A stretch of 64,000 nucleotides of DNA from Ramazzottius varieornatus (taxonomy: Eukaryota > Tardigrada > Eutardigrada > Parachela > Ramazzottiidae). The translations under genes were made by a program, and so were the position numbers. This document shows positions 56,191-64,000 of this stretch, piece by piece (position 1 is the first letter of the stretch; every line of letters begins with the position of its first letter). The DNA lies in NCBI GenBank assembly GCA_001949185.1, contig BDGG01000005.1:1477249-1541248 (forward strand), given 5' to 3'. Below the pieces are notes generated by a model. It saw only the letters and a program-made list of their open reading frames with translations. It did no database searches and was not told where the DNA came from.

Positions 56191-59100
56191 ATGTCTACTC
56201 GAGGATTGACTCCCGTGGTTTGTAGCCTGACGAAAAATCGTCGGACAACGTTCGAGCGGATCGACAAATTCCTGTCCAAAGATTACTTCGTGGATGTCAA
56301 CTTGTACGGGAGGCTGTATCCAGCTCAGGCTCCGCTTGTTCAAATTCTTCACTGGAATGCAACTGCCTCTTCCGCCGACATAGCCGCTGACGAAATTGAC
56401 GCTGACATCGACTCGGCATCCATCACATCGGCCGACGATCACCATCATGGAGGGCCAGAATGGAAAGTCAAGGTCCCGTCAAGAGATTACTTTCGGCCAT
56501 ACAAACTGGGCGATCCCTTTGGTCCTACTTGGTCCACTCACTGGTTCATCGTCACCATCGACATACCAAGGGAATGGATTGGTAGAGAAGTTCAGTTACT
56601 GTGGGATAGTGGGAGCGAAGCTATGATATGGACAGCGGGACAAACAGAACCACTTCAGGCGTTCAGCGGTGGCGTCGATTCACAGGTATTGACGTCACGG
56701 TTTGTACTTCCGGACCGGGCTAGACTGGCTGTGTATACTGCAGCGGGCCGTGACGTTATGGATCTCCGTATCGGAGTACGCTTCAGTCCCGTTACGCTTG
56801 TAGCGTCATGTGGTGTACATTTAACCTGCGCGATTCGGAACGGTACTATCTGTGCCCTAATGACGTCATGCGCGTTTCGGGGGTCGTCCTGTCCGTGTTT
56901 GAATTCCATTTATATTAAGGGCTTACAAAGACTAAGCTGGCTTCGTGGTGTAATTACACCAGCTACTTTGGTGGATACGCCCAGAAAATTTTCTTGACCA
57001 GTTAGGAAAGCGGTGTAACGGCTCGCTCTGAAAGCCCCGGACTGCAGGTAAGTACGATCGGAGGATTATGAGATCTTTGATGTCGGAGGAACCACCGCAC
57101 ACTCACCAGTAGGACGAGTAGCGAGAAACTTCGTCATGGAAGTGACACTTGAAAGTTTGGAGGGGAGCACAGTGCACTCGGGATGTTGGTTAAGTCTGGT
57201 GTAATTACGAGTCGTTCCGGAGCGACTCATAATTACACCGAAAGTGTAATGTCTGGTGGAATGAAGAGGCCAATCGTAAGAGTGTGGGTGGAGCCAATTA
57301 CACTAGCGTTGTAATTCCACCACCGGTGTAATCTATCTTTGTAAACCCTTATTGTTTTGTGATGGTATTTATGTCGCGGTTGTTCGGTGATTATCTTTCG
57401 TGTTACTTTGCAGATGAGGAATGACTTTATCCTGTCAAAGTGCGTGAAAGAAAGTGAGCTCAAGAGGGAACTCTGGATTGAAGTGGCTTGTAACGATCTC
57501 TTTGGCGCAGGCGCCGGTGGCATGATCAACCCTCCCGACCCGAAGAAAGTGTTCAGCGTCAGGAAAGCCGAGGTCGCTGTGTTCGACCGGGAAGTCTTCG
57601 ATCTCTTTACCGACTTTGAGATCCTTTACGGTATGGCAAAACATCTACCGGAAACCGACCCGAGGAACTACGAAGCGATGTATTTGGCGAACCACATCAT
57701 CAACCTGATGAAGGTAAATCATCCGCTCATATGTTTTCCTGAAAGGCATCCCGATCTATCGAGTTCTGTTTGCAGACTCAACCGGAATTTCCGATAAAGG
57801 AACTGAGGAAGCTCATTCAAAAGCATTTCAGTCAAAAGAATGGCGACTATCCTTTCAAAATCTTTGCGTTGGGCCATTGTCACATCGACAGCGCGTGGTT
57901 GTGGCAGTACGGTGAGACCATCAGAAAGTGTGGTCGAAGCTGGATCACGATGATCCGACTGATGGAAGAATACCCGGACTATCGATTCGTAGCCTCGTCG
58001 GCACAGCAGTTCCTCTGGGTGAAACAATACTACCCGGTGATCTACGAGCAAATTAAGAAGTTCGTGAAGAATGGACAGTTCATCCTCGTTGGAGGAACAT
58101 GGGTTGAGATGGACGGGAACCTTCCTAGCGGCGAAGCCTTCATTCGACAGTTTCTGTATGGTCAGAAGTTTTTCGAGGAAGAATTTGGTCAACGGTAACG
58201 CAAACTTAAATTTCTTTCTCTCGTTACATATTATCAGTGTTATCTCTTGTTCGTAGATGTGATGTTTTCTGGTTGCCTGATACGTTCGGTTACTCCGCTC
58301 AGCTGCCGCAAATCATGCGCCTTGCCGGTATCAAGTATTTTCTGACGCAGAAGCTCAGCTGGAGTCTCGTCAACAAGTTCCCTCACCACAACTTCCTCTG
58401 GCGTGGTATTGACGGGTCCGAGGTCCTCGTGCACTTTCCTCCCGGCGACAGCTATGGTATGAGTTTGACGGTCGAAGATACACTGAAGACAGTCGAGAAC
58501 CATAAAGATAAGGGAAGAGTGCACCAGAGTGTACTCTTGTACGGATATGGAGACGGCGGTGGAGGACCCACTCCTGCCATGATCGAACGCGGAAGAAGAA
58601 TGAAGGACATCGACGGCCTGCCAAAGGTAGTACGAGAAGAAGACTACTCATGTTTTTGCTGTGATGTGAGGCATCAGTTTTATCTACCCGTACTTATTAT
58701 TAATATATTATTAATATTTTATCCAAATTTTGAATATTTGGGAGGGAAACTAGATCGTTTAGATCTGTTACATACCTGCATACAGAATCTATACGGTAGA
58801 TGTCGTAGATAGACATGCAGGTGCATGATGGGATCACAATTTGTTTTCCATCGACCTTCACATTGGTACTTCGTACAGTTTCTGCATGGTATCCATCTTC
58901 TTTTTGTTGTGTTCTAGGTTTCCTTGAATGAGTCAATTACGGACTTTTTTCACGCGCTGGAGGAAGAACAGCACAACTTGAACAGGTGGAGTGGCGAACT
59001 GTACCTGGAGCTCCACAACGGAACATACACCACACAAGCTGAGATCAAGAGGAAGAACCGCGTTGTCCAGAACCTTTTTCGTGATGTGGAGTTCCTTGAT

Positions 59101-61153
59101 GTCATCCTGTTCGCGTTCTTCGACATTCCGCCGGTTGATCGTAGCTCGCAGTGGCACGACCTGTTGCTCCAGCAGTTTCACGACGTGTTACCGGGAAGTT
59201 CGATCGGCTTGGTGAATCAAGATGCCAACAGGATACTTTCTGGATTGATTGAAACGCTCAATGACGAGTGCTTAGCCGCGTTGGCTTATCTGGTTTCTCC
59301 AAACGACTTCCAGGTAAGTTGTCTGACATCATTAGCTGCTAGCGGTTCGAGCCCAGTGCCTGTGTACTTGTCATCCGCAACACATCCGTGGTTCGATATA
59401 TGCACTTCCGTGATGCATCAACCATAATCATAGTGATCTGTCGCGGACCTGCATACTGTAAGCCTTGCTGCTTCTACAGGTTGAGCGGATGCATGTGCTA
59501 GTTAGCGGTTTATTCGGTCGCAAATTACGTCCAAACAATCTTACGGTAATCTTGTGTGTCTTTCAGAAACTCATGTTCAACTCGTCGGGTGCGAAAATTG
59601 CTTATACGTCCCCGTTCAACGCCTCTTTAGAGACTTTTACCTCGTATCTCTTACCTCCTTACAGTCTTTCGAGCGGAGCTACGTTTCTCAGGCAGTCTCA
59701 ATACACGACGAAGATCCAAAAAGAAAAGAACAGCTTTTTGATGGAAAATAATTTCGTCAGGGTTGTTCTCGATGAGTTCGGACAGATTACATCGATGGTG
59801 CTGAAAAGCAACGACAGTAAAAGCAGGGAAGATCGTGAATGCATCGAAGAGGGCGGTCTGGGAAACAACTTGGCCCTGTATGACGATGTTCCTCTGTTTT
59901 GGGACGCTTGGGACTGCATGGACTATCACTTGGAAGCTCGAGTCACCGCGAAGACCCTCGTCGACTCGAAAATAGTCGACGACGCTACCGTTGTACGGTG
60001 AGTTTTCTTCGGTCTAATTTCATCTTATTCTTCGTTCGTAATAATTATCGTCATTTTTATTTCTATAGGTATTCGTTATCGAAGGACTGTGTGGTGACAC
60101 AGCATATCCGTCTAGCCCCAGATGCCCCCGTAGTCCTGGTAGAATGCAAGGTGAACTGGAATGAAAGACACAAGTTCCTGAAGATGGAGACGGATGTGAG
60201 CATCTCATCGGAGAACAAGCGTGGGATTTATGAGATTCAACACGGCTGGGTGGAGCGACCTGTTCACCGCAACACATCGTGGGACTGGGCAAAGTTCGAA
60301 GTGTGCTGTCAGAGATGGGCGGACTTTTCCGAGCATGGGTTCGGTCTGGCAGTAATCAACACCGGAAGTCACGGTTTCTCCATTCGAGAAAACAGAATGT
60401 CGCTGTCGATGTTGAGAGCTCCGAAAGCCCCCGACTCCGAAGCTGATATGGGCGTTCATGGCATCAACTACGCTATCATGGCGCACTGGTAAGCACAGAT
60501 TCGGACGACTGTCTCTGAAGCATAAATAACGCACTTCAAAGTTCTTTGAGTGTTCGTTCAAAACTTAGATATCAATAGCATCATTTGATAAACAAAAGGT
60601 TCTCTACTCGTAATCATGCACCTGCGTACGCGTAGTCATACAGTAACAATGTTCTGTGAGTGTGCAGGTTGATGTTTCGTTTATTACATTATTGGTATTT
60701 TGTTGCAGGGGAACGTTTCAGGAAGCTGGGGTGGTTCAGCAAGCCATCGCGCTGAACGACACATGGAACGCGGCCGTGTCTGAACCATTGAGGAAAGAAG
60801 TTACGCTCATCAAGGACCATTCGCTCGACGAAGAAGTCGGAAAGCTGAACGGTCTGATAACATTCTTTGAACTGTCGAACCCTGCTGTCGTTCTGGACGC
60901 GTTGAAGTCTTTCGAGAAGGTGAAAGAGCGGGCCGTCGTGGCGAGGTTTTACGAAGCCTACGGAGGAACAGCGCTATGCCGTGTCAGTACGGCCTTACCC
61001 GTTATCGCGATGAAGGAGTGCAACATTCTGGAAGATCTCAGTGGCGAGAAGCTGACAGTGAAAGACAAAACATTCCGCATCCAGCTGAAACCTTTCGAAA
61101 TCAAGACGTTCGTTCTGTTTTTAAGCACTGACATTCCACATAAGCTTATCTAA
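56191..61153 (+). CDS. MAN2C1: Cytosolic alpha-mannosidase MAN2C1 (GH38)
   Basis: Eight exons: 56191-56685, 57414-57713, 57776-58194, 58257-58626, 58918-59313, 59480-59997, 60069-60488 and 60709-61153 (1120 aa; human 1040). It trims free oligomannosides in the cytosol. Motifs: [50 protein letters not shown] (zinc His/Asp), [39 protein letters not shown] (nucleophile Asp), [68 protein letters not shown] and [12 protein letters not shown]. Exon 1 has an added acidic stretch around residues 60-85 ([11 protein letters not shown]) ending in a His run. The start of exon 6 is uncertain: acceptors at 59480 and 59567 are both in frame and differ by 29 residues. Intron 1 holds a MITE-like element. Confidence 0.93.
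56916..57351. mobile_element. MITE-like element in MAN2C1 intron 1
   Basis: The left end TAAGGGCTTACAAAGA and the right end TCTTTGTAAACCCTTA are inverted copies. Next inside on both sides come GGTGTAATTACACC-type repeats, and near the right a second palindrome (GGTGTAATTACGAGTCG facing CGACTCATAATTACACC). The element is 436 bp, non-coding, and spans most of the 728-nt intron. Confidence 0.65.
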
Positions 61154-61408
61154 ACTACCTACTATGGTTTTGCATTTCGTTCGGAGCAGTCATAAATTAC
61201 TTTGTGATCAACCATGCTTTTTCCGTTTTCACGTCAGACTGGTTTTGTATTTTTTATCTCTTGTATCAAAATGTGATCACATATCGACATTTTTTATAGA
61301 ATACTGTGTTTGGTTATTATCAAAGCGTGGAAAGAACTAAAAGCATAAGCAAAATGAAAACAAATCCAAAGAATGTCAAGGAAGCGAGCAAGATCTTTAG
61401 TTCGAACT

Positions 61409-62821
61409 TTAAAGTTGCTGAGTGGAGTTCCCGTTGTAAGTGGCGTCTTCCGCCGAAGGTCGACGACGATGAATGTTTGATCCCAGACGCTGTTCGTGGT
61501 TTCTCTGTCCTTGTCTGCTACCAGTCGACACTCGTCCTTGATTCTGATTCTGACCAGGAAAAACGTATCGCATCAGCCTCGTTCCCCAACCGATCGGGAT
61601 GGCCAGTATCCACCAGACACTGTTGGTCAACATGTGGAACAAGTTGGCCAAGCCGGTGCCGCCAGTGGCCAGCGTATGATTTGAGCCACCACCAGCCGGG
61701 ACCACGATCAACACAGCCGTGGGCGTTAGGCCGAGCTCCAGCAGAGTCAGCCCACCCGACTCTGACTGCTTGAAGTCCTTCCGAGGATACATTTGTCTCA
61801 GCGTAATGTCTCCCTTCAACCCCGTCTCTTTCTTGGCGTAATCGGTAGCTGAACTCAAAAGATCTTTCGCTTCGAACTCCCCCACAAAAGTACGGACATT
61901 ATCGGAAGTTTGGAAGCGGAACTGAATTTTAGATCTAGTCATGTCGATGGCTGGAGAGAACGTAACTTCTCCCGGGTTCGTTACTGTCGTGGGAGGCAGA
62001 CTTGAATGCGACTCTTTATTGGCTTCGATGCGACGAGCACGGTCTTCCTTGTCCTGTTTCAGTTGGTCGAGAATCTTTTGACGGTGCGCAGCGTCTTGGC
62101 GGCGTTCTTTCTCCATGTCTTGACGAGTTTGTTCAGCGAGGCGTTCTTGACGTTGCTTCTCGGCTGCTTTGGCCAGCTGTCCGTCGTCTCGACGCTTAGC
62201 TTCCTTTTCCTTCTCAGCAGCTTCCGCTTCTTTCTCTCGACGTCTGCGGATCTCAGCGATGCGCTCTTGGGCACGAGCAACGGCAGCTTGGACGTCCGGA
62301 GTGGAAGCCGTGGCTGGAACTGAAGAGGAATTATTATCAGGGTTGACATACTGTGAATACAAATCATCTTCAGGATTAGGGTTATTTCTAACGACGGTAG
62401 AAGGTTGTTGGTGAGTCCCAGCGATGTTTTGTGACGATGAAGATGCTGTGGGGATGTCGGTGCGTTCGCGCTGCCACGTGTCCAAACCTTCCAGTAGATC
62501 GTTGATGAAGCTTTCCTTATCGACTGCTGTGGATGTGAAGAGAAGGAGACCGTTAGCCCCGTCGATGAACTGGATGGCGGGGATCGAAGCAACGGGGTAA
62601 ATGGAATGGAGGTTCTCGTAGTCGCGAGTGCCTTGTTCGATGCGGATCAAGAAGACATCTTCGCCTTTGGAGCGGATGATCGAGACGACGTCGCTCTGCT
62701 CCAAGATCTGTTCCACGTATGCAGAATCCCCGTTGTTGTTTCTGATGAAGACGACTAAGACACCTCTCCGCTGCTTACACAGCTGGATGGCTTCTTCCAC
62801 TGACTTTTGATAGAAGGCCAT
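61409..62821 (-). CDS. UBXN4: UBX domain protein UBXN4 (erasin)
   Basis: One uninterrupted 470-codon frame. Residues 1-110 are a thioredoxin-like domain (RGVLVVFIRNNN, YPVASIPAIQFIDGANG) without a CxxC, as in mammalian UBXN4. A disordered linker precedes a long charged helix (Arg/Glu/Lys-rich, about residues 180-270), then the UBX domain (KIQFRFQTSDNVRTFVGEF, GDITLRQMYPRKDF, LLELGLTPTAVLIVVPAG) that should bind p97/VCP. A hydrophobic hairpin (LTNSVWWILAIPIGWG) anchors the protein in the ER membrane. The end YNGNSTQQL matches the UBXN4 family end NGNSTQQM. It functions in ER-associated degradation. It converges with MAN2C1, 255 nt between stops. Absence of introns is unusual among its neighbours. 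Confidence 0.93.
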   Translation of the reverse strand: MAFYQKSVEEAIQLCKQRRGVLVVFIRNNNGDSAYVEQILEQSDVVSIIRSKGEDVFLIRIEQGTRDYENLHSIYPVASIPAIQFIDGANGLLLFTSTAVDKESFINDLLEGLDTWQRERTDIPTASSSSQNIAGTHQQPSTVVRNNPNPEDDLYSQYVNPDNNSSSVPATASTPDVQAAVARAQERIAEIRRRREKEAEAAEKEKEAKRRDDGQLAKAAEKQRQERLAEQTRQDMEKERRQDAAHRQKILDQLKQDKEDRARRIEANKESHSSLPPTTVTNPGEVTFSPAIDMTRSKIQFRFQTSDNVRTFVGEFEAKDLLSSATDYAKKETGLKGDITLRQMYPRKDFKQSESGGLTLLELGLTPTAVLIVVPAGGGSNHTLATGGTGLANLFHMLTNSVWWILAIPIGWGTRLMRYVFPGQNQNQGRVSTGSRQGQRNHEQRLGSNIHRRRPSAEDATYNGNSTQQL

Positions 62822-63752
62822 CCTGGAAGAATAAAGGAACTCTTTGCAGGCTGATGCAAACAGCTGATATGGAACGGATTCCTAGCGCCTACAGAACCTG
62901 CTTTCGCACTTACGTCGATGATTAAAGTTCCGAAGAAGAGCTCCAGACCTTTGGACAATCGCTGGGACTAAGAACAACCGGTCGTAAGCGGAGTGCGAAG
63001 TCGCCTCTTCCGAGTACCGATCTCGCGAAGCTGGAAGAAAAATACAAAAATATAATACGAATACGAGGTATCGTTTGGCAGAAGGGCGGTCCCGGGGCAG
63101 AACGTCGAATTTTAGGGGATGACTTGAGAGAAGCCTCTCCAGTTTCAGAGATTCGCTTCCACAAAGGAGTCAAGCCGATCGCTAAAGGATGGTTCGGTCA
63201 ACGATGGTCTTCTCGCCATGCACAGAAGAAATGAGAGACATTCTGAGCCAGGTACCGTCAACTCTTTACAGACCACGAGACTTTCCCCATGCTTTCGTCA
63301 CGCGAGGTGCTTATTCGCCTGAGCGTACCGCGATCGGGTTCCTGTATAGTGTAGATTCGGGCACTTTCGAAGCACTTGTAGACTATCAGCTACCTGTACA
63401 TTAAAGTAAAACCGTTCAGGACGGGAGTCGACAAAGTAGCGAAACATATCTTCGGTTATGTGAACGACAGTATGTCTTCGAGATTCCCGTTGATGATAAC
63501 GGGTTATCCGACCACGAACCATGTGTTGACGCCCGCTGGGAAAACAATGTACGCCCGCGAAAGTCCTTCGAACGCTGCGAACAAGCATAGATACAAAAGT
63601 TACCCTTACCCGCCTGTTTGAACTGAGAGTGACACAATTTTTTTTGGGCCAGCTTGCTATGCAGAACAGTTTCTCAGTTTCGCTGTTTTTCCAAGAACGT
63701 TTTGCTTAATCACCGGATAGATAGAAGAATAAAAAACAGTTGTGATAGCTGT
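62822..63752. other. Interval with an unassigned plus-strand frame
   Basis: About 930 nt between UBXN4 and VPS18. On the plus strand, a frame from ATG 62854 meets TAA at 62923 and then stays open from 62926 to 63234. It is rich in Lys/Arg/Glu (LAKLEEKYKNIIRIRG, FHKGVKPIAKGWFGQRW) and looks coding, but I find no upstream exon and no family. A further frame at 63189-63404 is weaker. It may be one exon of a small gene or a relic. Confidence 0.3.
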
Positions 63753-64000
63753 TCAGAGCCAGGCATCTTTCGAAGCTAGAAAATCATCGTCATGTATAAA
63801 AGGCAGGTCAAGTGACTTGATCAAGGCAGTCCCACAGAACAGACATTCATCAGCAATAATATCCGCCAGTTCCATCCTGAGTTCATCCCGTCGACTGATG
63901 GCATGCGCCGCTGCAGACGAGACCGAATACATGGACGAAGCGTCATCGTGGTCCTTCAGCTGGTCGATCTGCTTCCTCAAGTCATCCATAAGCACCAAAC
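63753..64000 (-). CDS. VPS18: VPS18, C-terminal end (partial, runs off the window)
   Basis: The last ~82 codons of a minus-strand gene; the frame is open to the right edge. RRDELRMELADIIADECLFC, GTALIKSLDLPFI and the terminal AWL match the C-terminus of VPS18, where the zinc-binding region continues (ECVYCG and RSIDRPFI in human). The RING core lies further upstream and outside the window. The preceding helix (LMDDLRKQIDQLKDHDDAS) is the usual linker. VPS18 is a core subunit of the HOPS and CORVET tethering complexes on late endosomes and lysosomes. Confidence 0.85.
   Translation of the reverse strand, partial: LVLMDDLRKQIDQLKDHDDASSMYSVSSAAAHAISRRDELRMELADIIADECLFCGTALIKSLDLPFIHDDDFLASKDAWL

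Noticed and set aside
56686-56997. Open frame continuing past MAN2C1 exon 1
   Set aside because: Family alignment resumes at 57414; the continuation has no homology and runs into the MITE-like element, so it is intron.
1-64000. CRISPR arrays, bacterial operons, prophage or plasmid features
   Set aside because: Intron-rich animal genes throughout; no direct-repeat/spacer arrays or bacterial genes seen.

Overview
The window is eukaryotic genomic DNA from an invertebrate. Genes are split by short introns (mostly 50-400 nt, nearly all GT-AG) and lie close together on both strands. The proteins are animal proteins: class IIa HDAC, gankyrin, canopy, astacins, a furrowed-type selectin-like receptor and a corazonin/GnRH-type neuropeptide. 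The corazonin-like core plus the CCP-FTP-lectin-CCP receptor point to an ecdysozoan, probably a panarthropod; a tardigrade is my best guess, but that is inference. I joined exons by hand using splice sites and reading phase. Every joined model stays in frame, but none is backed by transcripts.

Layout. 0.6-4.3 kb: an H2A-family histone with a long tail in place of a macro domain, a coiled-coil protein, and a secreted tandem-repeat/glycine-zipper protein. 5.4-6.2 kb: a neuropeptide precursor with a TATA promoter. 6.6-14.6 kb, all minus strand: a secreted C2-like protein, an astacin protease, two sigma-class GSTs and a second astacin, which looks like a local duplication cluster. 14.6-19.0 kb: gene-poor. 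19.0-25.9 kb: a 15-exon HDAC4-type gene. 28.1-35.0 kb: a 17-exon furrowed-like receptor. 35.8-41.0 kb: PSMD10, CNPY3 (minus) and METTL18. 41.1-45.8 kb: an unrecognised disordered protein (minus), an FTP-domain membrane protein and a short LSM12-like protein (minus). 45.8-48.7 kb: gene-poor. 48.7-55.2 kb: a COMM-domain protein, IQCA1/DRC11 and a short-form PHGDH. 56.2-61.2 kb: MAN2C1. 61.4-62.8 kb: UBXN4 (minus). The right edge holds the 3' end of VPS18 (minus).

The genes are mostly independent housekeeping, secretory and signalling genes rather than a pathway. Overlaid on them are non-coding inverted-repeat elements: a palindromic ~60-90 bp element present at least nine times, a ~148 bp terminal-inverted-repeat element present twice, and two larger single MITE-like elements. 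Nearly all sit in introns or just outside genes.

The items I find most unusual are the macro-less H2A variant ending in an SQE motif, the corazonin/GnRH hybrid peptide with a second candidate amidated peptide, the secreted repeat protein with dibasic sites, the HDAC4-type enzyme with Tyr at the position that is His in vertebrate class IIa enzymes, and the palindromic repeat family.
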